A stretch of DNA of 64,000 bases from an uncultured SAR86 cluster bacterium (GTDB taxonomy: Bacteria; Pseudomonadota; Gammaproteobacteria; Magnimaribacterales; D2472), in contig CACDUZ010000002.1 of the NCBI GenBank assembly GCA_902556105.1, forward strand, positions 1 to 64,000, given 5' to 3'. Under the pieces are notes generated by a model. The model saw only the letters and a list, made by a program, of their open reading frames with translations, made no database searches and was not told the origin of the DNA. Numbering within the stretch: the stretch's first letter is position 1; each line of letters begins with the position of its first letter. Shown here piece after piece: positions 41,425 to 51,350 of the stretch. A program made the position numbers and the translations under genes.

Positions 41425-41450
41425 AAAGCCCACACTAGTGGGCTTTTTTT
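41425..41450 (+). terminator. Rho-independent terminator after tRNA-Glu
   Basis: aaagccca-cactag-tgggcttt followed by a T-run. Confidence 0.85.
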
Positions 41451-41467
41451 ATGGCATTATAATTAAT

Positions 41468-41890
41468 ATGTTTTTTCTTAAGATACTAGAGAAATTAGGA
41501 CGAAAAAGAGTTGTGATGGACAGAGGTCTTTCACACCCAGAATACCACTTAGCTAAACCATGGACTGACAGGTATTATTTACTATTTAGAAAAAGACCAA
41601 AATGGTTTCCTTTCAATATATTTATTAATCATATTAAAGATAATGACCATGGTATTGGACTGCATAATCATCCCTTTCCATATATTACATTTATTTTAAG
41701 TGGTGGTTACTGGGAGACAAACATTAAAAAAGAAAGAAAATGGCGTGGAAAATTTTATATTGGTTTTAGAAGTGCGGACAATTTACACCGAGTTGACTTA
41801 GAACCAGGCATTAAGCCAATTACAATTTATTTTGCTGGTCCTTACGGACTGAGAAAAAAAGGAAGAAGCGAATATGGGACTTGGAAATAA
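41468..41890 (+). CDS. Cupin-like conserved hypothetical protein
   Basis: HNHPFPYITFILSGGYWE cupin-like motif; the ORF-track start at 41438 lies in the terminator, internal ATG 41468 preferred. Confidence 0.65.
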   Translation: MFFLKILEKLGRKRVVMDRGLSHPEYHLAKPWTDRYYLLFRKRPKWFPFNIFINHIKDNDHGIGLHNHPFPYITFILSGGYWETNIKKERKWRGKFYIGFRSADNLHRVDLEPGIKPITIYFAGPYGLRKKGRSEYGTWK

Positions 41891-42025
41891 TTTTTTTCAC
41901 AAAAGTTGACTAGTGTTACAAAGCCTGTACTCGTTAGCTTTTTTATCTCTAAAATATATATTCTTTTCTTTGGAAATTTATAGCAAATAATGTAAATTAA
42001 AATTTCAATTTATGAGGATAAAAAT

Positions 42026-42445
42026 ATGAAAAATATAATAGCAATAACCCTAGGAGTATTTTCTTTAAATAGTCTTGCGTTAGATATTAATGGTGAGGCA
42101 TATGAATTCACTGGTAGCATTTCTTCAATAACGCTTACAGATGAAGGCGGTGTAATTAACGTTGTTGGTGAGACAGGTCAATATGGAAAAGTTTGGCTTA
42201 CTTACAATTTAAAAATTGATAATCCAAATAATCCTAGTCAAGGCTCTTTTGCAGGAAGGGCAACTGCCATTGATAGCGAAGGAAATAGAAATGGTGCAAG
42301 CAGACAAGGTGTTTGGGAGAGAAAAGGAAAAATGATGCATTTTAAATCACTTGATGATGTAACTGATGGAAATCAGTATCTATGCATTACTTCAATCAAC
42401 TTGATTGATGACTCACTTGAAATGAAATTCTACTCAGTAAAATAA
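42026..42445 (+). CDS. Hypothetical secreted protein
   Basis: N-terminal signal peptide (MKNIIAITLGVFSLNSLALD), aggataaaa RBS. Confidence 0.65.
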   Translation: MKNIIAITLGVFSLNSLALDINGEAYEFTGSISSITLTDEGGVINVVGETGQYGKVWLTYNLKIDNPNNPSQGSFAGRATAIDSEGNRNGASRQGVWERKGKMMHFKSLDDVTDGNQYLCITSINLIDDSLEMKFYSVK

Positions 42446-42463
42446 CATTTTAGACTTTCAATT

Positions 42464-42489
42464 AAAGCCCATGTTGAATGGGCTTTTTT
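42464..42489. terminator. Rho-independent terminator between convergent genes
   Basis: aaagcccat-gttga-atgggctttttt. Confidence 0.8.
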
Positions 42490-42775
42490 ATGTGATTAGT
42501 TTAGGAATGATTCCAACTTGGGCAAGTATGCCCAAGAGAATCATTAATAAGAATGCAAATAAAATACTTAGATTCTTTTTTTGAATCCATTCTAATGAGT
42601 TCTCTACTACTTTTCTTACCCATTTATCAGCTACATCCATAAATGAAACAGCTTTTCTTATCCACTTATCATTTAGTTCAATCAGTGGAATTAGAAGCGC
42701 TACGATGATAAGCCAAACAATCCCATTAAAGATCATATCGATAATCCAGCCAACTACTATCCAATTAATTTCCAT
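42488..42775 (-). CDS. Small two-TM membrane protein
   Basis: Hydrophobic segments at both ends flanking DKW[IV]RK repeats. Confidence 0.55.
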   Translation of the reverse strand: MEINWIVVGWIIDMIFNGIVWLIIVALLIPLIELNDKWIRKAVSFMDVADKWVRKVVENSLEWIQKKNLSILFAFLLMILLGILAQVGIIPKLIT

Positions 42776-42873
42776 ATGTTTTATTAGAGTAAAAGAAAAT
42801 AAATTAAATTAAAGGTTTTTTAACTATTATTTGCATATTTAATGTAAGATGCATTTTTTAACAAGGATATTTA

Positions 42874-43119
42874 ATGAATATATACGTAGGTAACATATCT
42901 TGGGGTTTAACAGACCAAGATCTAGAAAACGTTTTTGCTGAACACGGTACAGTGACTTCTGCAAAAATAATCACAGACAAAATGACTGGACGCTCCAGAG
43001 GTTTTGGTTTTGTTGAAATGAGCGATGGTGGCGAAGCTGCTATTGAAGCATTAAACGAAACTGAAGTTGATGGCAGAAGTTTAGTTGTTAACGAGTCAAG
43101 ACCAAGAGACAAAAGCTAA
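42874..43119 (+). CDS. RRM-domain RNA-binding protein
   Basis: RNP2 IYVGNI and RNP1 RGFGFVEM. Confidence 0.95.
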   Translation: MNIYVGNISWGLTDQDLENVFAEHGTVTSAKIITDKMTGRSRGFGFVEMSDGGEAAIEALNETEVDGRSLVVNESRPRDKS

Positions 43120-43511
43120 CTCAAACTTTCTAAAGCCTCAACCATTTTCTGTTGTACTTTTTGTACAGCCTTAAATGGCCTGATCATAACTTTAAAGTTA
43201 GTAATTTTTCCCTCTTTATTCCACTCGATCATATCGACGCCGTTGATTGCAATGTCGTCGATATAAGTTTCGAATTCAAGCACAGAATTCATGCCGTCAT
43301 GAATCTCTTTTGTATATTTAAACTTTTCCATATTAAATGACTTTCCAGCTGCATGCAGATACATCATTGTTATTTGTTTGCCCTCTAATGGCTTAAAAAC
43401 TACTGGTGAAGAAAAGATAACTGTTTCAGCTAGAATCTCATCTAATCGCTGAAGATCATCACTTTCTAAAACACCATGCCATTTATGAATGTATTCTTTT
43501 GCTTGATTCAT
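43116..43511 (-). CDS. SnoaL/NTF2-like protein
   Basis: 131 aa; KWHGVLESDDLQRLDEILAETVIFSSPVVFKPLEGK...VDMIEWNKEGKITNFKVMIRPFKA pattern. Confidence 0.75.
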   Translation of the reverse strand: MNQAKEYIHKWHGVLESDDLQRLDEILAETVIFSSPVVFKPLEGKQITMMYLHAAGKSFNMEKFKYTKEIHDGMNSVLEFETYIDDIAINGVDMIEWNKEGKITNFKVMIRPFKAVQKVQQKMVEALESLS

Positions 43512-43585
43512 TTTTTTATAAAAATTTCTTAAAAGTATCGATATGTTTTAAATATAATAGTATCTTATTCCTCTAGGAGAGAATT

Positions 43586-44014
43586 ATGAAGAATTTTTTA
43601 TTATTTACGTTAATGTTGCCCGGATTAGTTTTTGGAATGCACCATGAAAAAAATCCAATAATATTTTATTTGGATTTAGATGTTGCAGAAGGTAAGTCAG
43701 AGGGGGTTGAAGAATTTGTTGATTATTTAGTAAATGCTGTAAATGAAACAGAACCAAAAACTATGTATTACAAATATTGGATTTCCTCAGACAAAAAGAA
43801 GGTATCTTTGATGGAGATGTATCATTCCAATGAAGATGCAATATTCCATATGAATGCATTTGCTGAAGCTCCTCATAGAGATAAGTTTCTTGAAACATTT
43901 ATTGTCAAAAGCTTTCAAGTTCTTGGAGATACAAGTGATGATCTCAAGAAAGCCATGGAGGCATATACCGATGATCATAGGACTCTAATGAACGGATTTA
44001 AAAGGAAAAAATAA
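43586..44014 (+). CDS. Secreted antibiotic-biosynthesis-monooxygenase-like (dimeric alpha/beta barrel) protein
   Basis: Signal peptide MKNFLLFTLMLPGLVFG; MYYKYWISSDKKKVSLMEMYHSNEDAIFHM ABM-like pattern. Confidence 0.65.
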   Translation: MKNFLLFTLMLPGLVFGMHHEKNPIIFYLDLDVAEGKSEGVEEFVDYLVNAVNETEPKTMYYKYWISSDKKKVSLMEMYHSNEDAIFHMNAFAEAPHRDKFLETFIVKSFQVLGDTSDDLKKAMEAYTDDHRTLMNGFKRKK

Positions 44015-44016
44015 TA

Positions 44017-44382
44017 ATGAACAATAAAGAACAAATAGAAGCATGCGTTCAACTTTACTATGAAGGATGTTGTGAATCTGATGCTGAAAAAATTAGACTG
44101 TCATTTGATAACAACGCAATGATAAGTGGGTATTTACCAGATGGATTGCATGAAATGACTTTAGAAGATTTTGCTGGATTTGTAGCTGCTCAACAACCTT
44201 CGCCAAAAGATAAAGGCGATCAGGAATTCCTAGAAATAATTTCATGTGAAATAGTTGGCGATACGGCAATTGTTCAAATAAGAGAGGCATACTTGGGAAT
44301 GATTTTTATAGATTCATTCTCTTTTTTAAAAAAAGAAGATACCTGGAGAATATATACAAAATTATTCCATGTTGAATCATAA
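44017..44382 (+). CDS. NTF2-like / putative lumazine-binding-type protein
   Basis: 121 aa; QLYYEGCCESDAEKIRLSFDNNAMISGY...SFSFLKKEDTWRIYTKLFH. Confidence 0.75.
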   Translation: MNNKEQIEACVQLYYEGCCESDAEKIRLSFDNNAMISGYLPDGLHEMTLEDFAGFVAAQQPSPKDKGDQEFLEIISCEIVGDTAIVQIREAYLGMIFIDSFSFLKKEDTWRIYTKLFHVES

Positions 44383-44412
44383 ATAAAACACATATATTTA
44401 GAGGAGAAAAAT

Positions 44413-45297
44413 ATGTTTAAAAATAAATTAATAATAACTGGCGTAATGGGTGCTTTTTTCATTGCGAGTTGTTCAAATGAGATGGCTATTGAACCTACAG
44501 CAGAAGATAATAGCTATTCAGAATTTGTAGATGCTCTAGAAAGCACAGGTGGTAAAGCTTTTGCAGAATTTATGGCTTGTGAAGCTGGAGCAGATTTTAA
44601 TGTTGAAAATGTAACTAAGATGATATCAGATTGGCAAAAATTAATTACCGCAGAGTCATTATTTGGTGTTTGGGGATACGTTCCTGCAGCTGATACAAAT
44701 GCATTTGGAGACACATTATGGTGGGAATTAAATTGGAACTCAAAAGAAGAAGCTGATGCTGAATGGAGTGCATGGGTTCAAAACGAAGATGCACAATCAT
44801 GGGCTGAAGAATACTCCAATGTAATGGTTTGTGATGGGGAGGGAAGAAATTCTTTTGAAAGCGTATACCCAATTTTGCCTAATACATATGGTGATGTTAA
44901 TGAAAGTGGATACTTTTATGCTGAATTTCATCAATGCAAATTCAATGATGGATCAAATAGAAAAAATGCAGAAGATTTTTTACCTGGCTTTACAAATGCA
45001 GTAAGTAATTCTAGCTATGATGGAACGGGTTATTCGTATGCTAATTATTTTGCTCATGAAAATGAGGGCGGGTCTCATGCAGATGATAATGTCGACTTTT
45101 TATGGGGAAATTTTACAAATAGTAAAGATTCTATGGATAAAGCAAACGCTTCTTTTGAAAAAGATGTTAGAGCAGATATGTTTCCTTTATTTAGTGAATT
45201 TGCAACTTGCGCAGAAGTGCCAGATGTTTATCATGCATGGACATTTTATATAGGTGATAACAAAGAGTTTATGCCAGATTTTACAGTTGGAGATTAA
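44413..45297 (+). CDS. Hypothetical lipoprotein with apparent internal domain duplication
   Basis: Lipobox FFIASC; strong RBS (aggag); similar motifs in both halves. Confidence 0.65.
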   Translation: MFKNKLIITGVMGAFFIASCSNEMAIEPTAEDNSYSEFVDALESTGGKAFAEFMACEAGADFNVENVTKMISDWQKLITAESLFGVWGYVPAADTNAFGDTLWWELNWNSKEEADAEWSAWVQNEDAQSWAEEYSNVMVCDGEGRNSFESVYPILPNTYGDVNESGYFYAEFHQCKFNDGSNRKNAEDFLPGFTNAVSNSSYDGTGYSYANYFAHENEGGSHADDNVDFLWGNFTNSKDSMDKANASFEKDVRADMFPLFSEFATCAEVPDVYHAWTFYIGDNKEFMPDFTVGD

Positions 45298-45314
45298 CTT
45301 TAAGTTAAAAAAAC

Positions 45315-45343
45315 GGAGCTGCTTTATGCAGCTTCTTTTTTTT
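45315..45343 (+). terminator. Rho-independent terminator
   Basis: ggagctgc-tttat-gcagcttc followed by a T-run. Confidence 0.8.
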
Positions 45344-45362
45344 ATGGTACATTTTACATACT

Positions 45363-46448
45363 ATGATTATAGGCGTTCCAAAAGAAGTTAAAAATAATGA
45401 AAATAGGATTGGACTTACTCCCAATTCTGTCAAACATCTTATTAATTCTGGACACGATGTTTTAATTCAAAAAGATGCCGGAGCAAATATCGGTTTTTTT
45501 GATGATCAATATGTAAACGTTGGTGCCAAAATTCTTGATGGTGCAGAGGATATTTATAAATCGTCTGAAATGATCGTTAAAGTAAAAGAGCCTGTTCCTG
45601 ACGAATATAAATTTCTTAGAGATGACCTAACTCTTTTTGCCTATCTTCATCTTGCAGGAGATCCGGAGAATGCCAAGAAATTAATTGATACTGGTGTCAC
45701 TGGCATTGCATATGAAACGGTAACTTCAGAAGACGGCTCAATGCCATTACTTGCACCTATGAGCACAATTGCAGGTCAGCTAGCTTTTACAGTTGGCTCT
45801 TATCATCTTTTAAAACACAATAAAGGCAAAGGTGTCATGATTGGAAAAATGCAAGATATTGATCCTCGCATTGTTACTGTTATAGGTGCTGGTGTTGCAG
45901 GAACACAATCCATAATCAAAGCAATTGATAACAAAGCATTAGTAAAAGTAGTTGATTCATCACAAGCAAAATTAGATGAATTAATGTCCCTTTATGGATC
46001 AAATAATGTTGAATATATTCTGTCTTCAGAAGAATCTATACAGTCTTCAATTAACGAATCAGACTTGGTGATTGGTAGTGTTTATGTTGTTGGTAAAGAG
46101 GCTCCAAAAGTAATAACAAAAGAAATGTTGTCATCGATGAGTCCTGGAACTGTAATGGTTGATGTCTCAATTGATCAAGGCGGATGCTTTGAGACCAGTA
46201 AGCCAACAACTCATGATAATCCCACATTTTTAGAAAATGATATTGTTCATTATTGCGTTACAAATATGCCAGGCGCAGTTCCACTAACAGCTACGGAGGC
46301 ACTTAACAAAGTCTCACTTTCATATGTTAAAAATCTTGCAGACAATGGAATTCAAAACACACTTGATTCTAATGAGCATTTGAGAAATGGATTAAATATT
46401 CTTGATGGAAGAATTGTTCACCCTGCAGTAAAAGAAGCTCTAGAATAA
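45363..46448 (+). CDS. ald: Alanine dehydrogenase
   Basis: MIIGVPKEVKNNENRIGLTPNSVKHLI, VKVKEPVPDEY, VTVIGAGVAGTQSI. Confidence 0.95.
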   Translation: MIIGVPKEVKNNENRIGLTPNSVKHLINSGHDVLIQKDAGANIGFFDDQYVNVGAKILDGAEDIYKSSEMIVKVKEPVPDEYKFLRDDLTLFAYLHLAGDPENAKKLIDTGVTGIAYETVTSEDGSMPLLAPMSTIAGQLAFTVGSYHLLKHNKGKGVMIGKMQDIDPRIVTVIGAGVAGTQSIIKAIDNKALVKVVDSSQAKLDELMSLYGSNNVEYILSSEESIQSSINESDLVIGSVYVVGKEAPKVITKEMLSSMSPGTVMVDVSIDQGGCFETSKPTTHDNPTFLENDIVHYCVTNMPGAVPLTATEALNKVSLSYVKNLADNGIQNTLDSNEHLRNGLNILDGRIVHPAVKEALE

Positions 46449-46463
46449 TTTTAATAATAAATA

Positions 46464-47822
46464 ATGTTCAAAAAACTCAATTTATATAAATTTTTTTTAT
46501 TTTTTACAATAATAGTTAATGCAGCTGATGATGAAAAAAATTCGTTAATTGAGCTATACGAAAACCCCAGTGAAACTAATTTAACTAATATTGTTGTTAA
46601 AGATAATATTGATATTGCAAATAAAGTTACTTCTGCTGGATCATTGGCTTTAAAAGATAATATTGCTGAAACTAATGCATTTATAATAGATAAATTAAAA
46701 AGTGCAAATTATTATATTCTTGGTAAAGCAAATTTATCTGAATGGGCAAACTTTAGATCCGAGGATTCGGTTAGTGGTTGGTCAAGTTATGGTGGTCAAA
46801 CAAAACATTATTTAAATGATGTCTATAATCCGTGTGGTTCAAGTTCTGGATCTGCTGTTGCGGTCTCTATGGGGATTGTAGATATAGCAATTGGAACTGA
46901 GACAAATGGATCTATTTCATGTCCATCATCTGTAAACGGAATTGTCGGAATGAAACCAACAACAGGTTTGGTTAGTAGGGCTGGTATTGTTCCAATATCG
47001 TCCTCACAGGACACAGCCGGTCCAATGGGTGTATCCGTTGATATCGTTGCAAAAGCTTTAGAAGTTATTTCAGGATATGATAAAAATGATACTGCAACTT
47101 GGTCAATTCCAGCTGATTTTGATTATAACTTTTCCAGTGCAACAAATAACGCATCACTTGAGGGAGTGCGATTGGGTCTATTAGATTCAGAAAATACTAA
47201 CCCTCAAGTCACTAAATTACATGAAAGAATAAAAAAAATAGTTAATTCTCTTGGTGGAGAAGTTATTTTAATAAATGATGATAGAGATTATCCTTATGAT
47301 GCTGAATCTTATGTTCTTCTTTTCGAATTTAGGGTTGGGCTTGAAAAATATTTAAAAAACTCTAACTCCTCTATGAAAACTCTCGGAGACATTATTAATT
47401 TTAATAATGCTAATAAAGATGTTGTTATGCCATATTTCGGACAAGACATCTTTTATGAGTCAATTGAAAGCACAAACTACCTAAAATATTTATTGTCAAA
47501 ATACAAAATAATACAGTCCTACAAGTCAACAAAAAATCTTATAGAAAAATATAATTTAGATGCTTTTATTGGTTTGACTAGAGGACCTGCATGGAAAATA
47601 AATTATAAAGGTGGAGATTACGAGGCTATTAATAATTCTCTTGAATTTGGCAGCGGAGGATATGCTGCTCATAATGGGATGCCCCATATAACAGTTCCTT
47701 TCTTTGAAATTAATAATTTTCCTGTTGGAATTTCAATCATAGGAGATCGTTGGACTGATATGTCAGTCATAAGATATGCATCAGCTATTGAGAAATCAAG
47801 ATATAATCTAAAAACTCAATAA
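46464..47822 (+). CDS. Secreted amidase-signature family enzyme
   Basis: Catalytic Lys VVKDNIDI; GSSSGSAVAVSMG; GTETNGSISCPSS; N-terminal signal peptide. Confidence 0.87.
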   Translation: MFKKLNLYKFFLFFTIIVNAADDEKNSLIELYENPSETNLTNIVVKDNIDIANKVTSAGSLALKDNIAETNAFIIDKLKSANYYILGKANLSEWANFRSEDSVSGWSSYGGQTKHYLNDVYNPCGSSSGSAVAVSMGIVDIAIGTETNGSISCPSSVNGIVGMKPTTGLVSRAGIVPISSSQDTAGPMGVSVDIVAKALEVISGYDKNDTATWSIPADFDYNFSSATNNASLEGVRLGLLDSENTNPQVTKLHERIKKIVNSLGGEVILINDDRDYPYDAESYVLLFEFRVGLEKYLKNSNSSMKTLGDIINFNNANKDVVMPYFGQDIFYESIESTNYLKYLLSKYKIIQSYKSTKNLIEKYNLDAFIGLTRGPAWKINYKGGDYEAINNSLEFGSGGYAAHNGMPHITVPFFEINNFPVGISIIGDRWTDMSVIRYASAIEKSRYNLKTQ

Positions 47823-47833
47823 TAGGATTCAAT

Positions 47834-48841
47834 ATGGAAAAAGTTTTAGTAACAGGTGCAACAGGCTACATAGGACTGCATTGCATTCAACAACTTCTCG
47901 ATCAAGGCTATGCAGTAAATGGTTCTTTGAGATCTCTTGAAAGAAAAGATGAAATTTTTAAATCTTTAGAATCTCATAATACATCTACAGAACATCTCAA
48001 ATTATTTAGTTTTAATTTAAATGAAGATGAAGGTTGGGATGATGGAATGGAAGGGTGTGATTACCTAATTCATGTCGCATCTCCAATAGCCCTAGAAAGA
48101 AAAAGTGAGGATTTTTTTGTAAAGCCAGCTGTTGCTGGGGTAAAACGTGCTTTAAAGTTTGCTAAAAAACATAATATTAAAAAAGTTATTTTGACGTCTT
48201 CCGTTGCTGCTATATTCCATGGAATTGAGTTAAAAGAATATTACGACGAAAATGATTGGTCTGATCCTGAAAATCCATCTATTGATCATTATTCTAAAAG
48301 TAAGACTCTTGCTGAAAAAGCAGCATGGGATTTTATTGAGGCTGAGGGAAAACCATTTGAATTTTCAGTAATCAATCCTGCGTTAGTCATTGGCCCATCT
48401 TTAAGTAATGATCTTGGAGAATCTAATAAAGCAATTCAGATGGTAGCAACTGGCAAGATGCCTGTGGCTGTTCCACTTCAATTTGGTTATGTTGATGTAA
48501 GGGATGTTGCAGCTGCACACATTCTAGCAATGCAAAAACAAGCCAGCGATGGCGAAAGGTTTGCATTAGCTGAAAAAGATATGTGGTATGAGGATGTTGC
48601 TAAAGTTTTAAGAGAAAATGGGTTCGATAAAGCACCAAAATTAAGCGTGCCTGTTTGGGCTGCAAAGATACTTGCAAATTTTAGCCCTGAATTAAAAATG
48701 GCGTTGCCATATATCGGAAGGGTAAGAAGCGTTAAATACACCTCAAAAGCTAAAGATCTTCTTGGATGGAATCCTAGACCAGCAGAGGAATCGATTCTTG
48801 CTACAGCAAATCAAATAAAAGATTTGGGCCTTATTAAATAA
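47834..48841 (+). CDS. NAD-dependent epimerase/dehydratase, dihydroflavonol-reductase/3-beta-HSD type
   Basis: VTGATGYIGLHCIQQLL, YSKSKTLAEKAAWDF (YxxxK). Confidence 0.87.
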   Translation: MEKVLVTGATGYIGLHCIQQLLDQGYAVNGSLRSLERKDEIFKSLESHNTSTEHLKLFSFNLNEDEGWDDGMEGCDYLIHVASPIALERKSEDFFVKPAVAGVKRALKFAKKHNIKKVILTSSVAAIFHGIELKEYYDENDWSDPENPSIDHYSKSKTLAEKAAWDFIEAEGKPFEFSVINPALVIGPSLSNDLGESNKAIQMVATGKMPVAVPLQFGYVDVRDVAAAHILAMQKQASDGERFALAEKDMWYEDVAKVLRENGFDKAPKLSVPVWAAKILANFSPELKMALPYIGRVRSVKYTSKAKDLLGWNPRPAEESILATANQIKDLGLIK

Positions 48842-49583
48842 TTCCAGGAATAATAGCTTTTCTATTTTTGGGGTAATCATCAAATTTGTCTTTGTACCAC
48901 TTATGATGTGCAATCGCTCTTGGAAATAGGTTAGCAATCACCCAAATCAAGAAAACTACTCCCGAAATGCTCCATGTTAATATCATCCAGCCAAACCATT
49001 CTATTATTTCACCAAAGTAATTAGGTGCAGATAAATATCTATATAAAAAAGTATTTGGTATTAAATATCCAGGACCTTTCTTCTTTTTTAATGAAATCAT
49101 AATGTAATCAGACTTAATATTTATATACATTCCAATTAAGAAGATAGACAACCCAGCTATAAAAATAGGGCTTGAGATCCAGCTATCGGAATACTGCGTA
49201 AAGTAAAAAATACCAAATGCTTGAATACTTACATTAACAATATTAAAAAAGAAGGCTGAAAAAGCTATTGAAATTGGCATCTTGGGATTAGTAATTTGCA
49301 TTAAAAATGGATATATAAAAGTTCTATGGATATAGTGAGTAAGCCAAATTAATAAAAGTATTTCATGAATAATTTCTAACTGATCTTTAACAATCAAAGC
49401 ATAACTAATCATCAAAAGAACAGATGGTGATTCCATAACAATCCATCCCAATCTTGCTGGAATTAGAATTCCCCATCCATTCTTAACATGTCTACCATAT
49501 GGTGCGCTCTCAAAAAAAAGATATATAAAAGTTCCAATGGCAATCAGAACCCAAATGATCAGAAGAATGTAAAAAGTATTCAT
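48834..49583 (-). CDS. 3-oxo-5-alpha-steroid 4-dehydrogenase (SRD5A/DET2)-like membrane protein
   Basis: ESAPYGRH, PNYFGEIIEWFGWMI, HHKWYKDKFDDYPKNRKAIIPGI; multiple TM segments. Confidence 0.8.
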   Translation of the reverse strand: MNTFYILLIIWVLIAIGTFIYLFFESAPYGRHVKNGWGILIPARLGWIVMESPSVLLMISYALIVKDQLEIIHEILLLIWLTHYIHRTFIYPFLMQITNPKMPISIAFSAFFFNIVNVSIQAFGIFYFTQYSDSWISSPIFIAGLSIFLIGMYINIKSDYIMISLKKKKGPGYLIPNTFLYRYLSAPNYFGEIIEWFGWMILTWSISGVVFLIWVIANLFPRAIAHHKWYKDKFDDYPKNRKAIIPGII

Positions 49584-49665
49584 ATAATTATTTAATCAAC
49601 AAAGTTTACAGTTATGATTCTAAATCATAAACTAATGAAATAGTTTATCTAGGGAGATTCTCATA

Positions 49666-51345
49666 GTGGAAAAATATGATTTCATAATTTTAGGGGCTGG
49701 ATCAGCTGGATGTGTTCTTGCTAATAGATTGAGTTCAAATCCTGATCATAAGGTATGTTTAATTGAGGCAGGGTCCAAGGATAGTGATCCAAGAATCCAT
49801 ATTCCAATTGGTTTTGCATTTTTTGGAAAAGATAATCCAGTTAGCTGGAACTATGACACTGTGCCACAAAAAGAATTTGAAAAGGTTGTTGTTGCAGAAC
49901 CCGAATCAGTTGTTGTGGATTCAACTGGCGGGACACATAAAGTTCAATCTGAATCGCTTGAGCACAGAAAAGGCTTTCAACCTCGTGGTAAAACATTAGG
50001 CGGATCAAGTTCAATTAACGCAATGTTGTACGTAAGAGGCCATAAATGGGATTATGACCACTGGTCTGAAATAGGCAATCAAGGCTGGTCATACAAAGAA
50101 ATTCTTCCTTATTTTAAGAAGGCGGAACATAACGAAATGTTTATAAATGAATATCATGGTCAAGATGGACCATTGAACGTATCGAAAATAAGACATGAAA
50201 ATACACCAGTTAAAGATTTCGTAAAGTCAGGCTCAGAAGTATTTGGATTCAACGAAGACTTTAATGGTGAGAATCAAGAGGGTGTCGGATTTTATCAATG
50301 CACTCAGAAAGATGGAAAAAGATGCAGTACTGCTAAAGCATATTTAGTTCCAATTATGAATAGAGAAAATCTTACAGTTATGACAAACACCAACATAAAT
50401 AAAATTATTATTGAAAATAAAAAAGCAGTTGGAGTTGAATGCATTAATAAAGATGGTAAGTATTTTACCGTTAGTGCCAATAAGGAAGTTCTTTTATCAT
50501 CAGGGGCTTTTGGTTCACCACAAATTATGCTCAGATCAGGAATTGGCCCATCAGAAGAAATTCTTAAACATGATATTGAGCATACTCATGATTTACCTGG
50601 AGTAGGTAAAAATCTTCAAGATCATATAGATTATCTAACAGTTCATAGATATAACTCTATTGAACTCATTGGTATCTCATTGAAATCAATCTTTTTTAAA
50701 TTTCCATTTGAGGTGCTGAAGTATGTTTTTGCAAAGGTAGGAATATTCACATCTACTGTAGCTGAGGCAGGAGCTTTTATTAAATCAAAAGAGAGTAAAG
50801 ATATTCCTGATATCCAATTGCATTTTATACCTACTATGGTTGTTGATCATGGAAGAACTACCCTATGGGGCCATGGCTTAGGATGTCACATGTGCTTGTT
50901 ACGTCCAAAATCTAGAGGCGAGGTAACACTCAAATCTTCTGATCCGTTTGAAGACCCTAATATTGATCCAAAATTCTTATCTCACCCCGATGATATGCAA
51001 GATATGATTGCTGGATATAAAAAGATGATGATGATTATGAATAAAGATTCCTTCTCCAAATATACAGTTAATCACACCATGAGACCTATTGACATTAATG
51101 ATGATAGTGATATTGAGCAGGCAATAAGAGAAGAAGCAGATACTGTTTATCATCCAGTTGGAACGTGCAAGATGGGGAATGATGAAATGGCTGTAGTTGA
51201 TAACAAACTTAAAGTTCATGGTATTGATGGTTTGAGAGTGGTCGATGCCTCCATAATGCCTACTTTAATTGGAGGAAATACCAATGCTCCAACAATCATG
51301 ATTGGAGAAAAAGCATCTGAAATGATTATGAATGATTGGATCTAA
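49666..51345 (+). CDS. GMC-family oxidoreductase (choline dehydrogenase-like)
   Basis: ILGAGSAGCVLANRLS, GKTLGGSSSINAMLYVRGH, TVYHPVGTCKMG, VVDASIMPTLIGGNTNAPTIMIGEKASEMI. Confidence 0.92.
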   Translation: MEKYDFIILGAGSAGCVLANRLSSNPDHKVCLIEAGSKDSDPRIHIPIGFAFFGKDNPVSWNYDTVPQKEFEKVVVAEPESVVVDSTGGTHKVQSESLEHRKGFQPRGKTLGGSSSINAMLYVRGHKWDYDHWSEIGNQGWSYKEILPYFKKAEHNEMFINEYHGQDGPLNVSKIRHENTPVKDFVKSGSEVFGFNEDFNGENQEGVGFYQCTQKDGKRCSTAKAYLVPIMNRENLTVMTNTNINKIIIENKKAVGVECINKDGKYFTVSANKEVLLSSGAFGSPQIMLRSGIGPSEEILKHDIEHTHDLPGVGKNLQDHIDYLTVHRYNSIELIGISLKSIFFKFPFEVLKYVFAKVGIFTSTVAEAGAFIKSKESKDIPDIQLHFIPTMVVDHGRTTLWGHGLGCHMCLLRPKSRGEVTLKSSDPFEDPNIDPKFLSHPDDMQDMIAGYKKMMMIMNKDSFSKYTVNHTMRPIDINDDSDIEQAIREEADTVYHPVGTCKMGNDEMAVVDNKLKVHGIDGLRVVDASIMPTLIGGNTNAPTIMIGEKASEMIMNDWI

Positions 51346-51350
51346 AAAAA

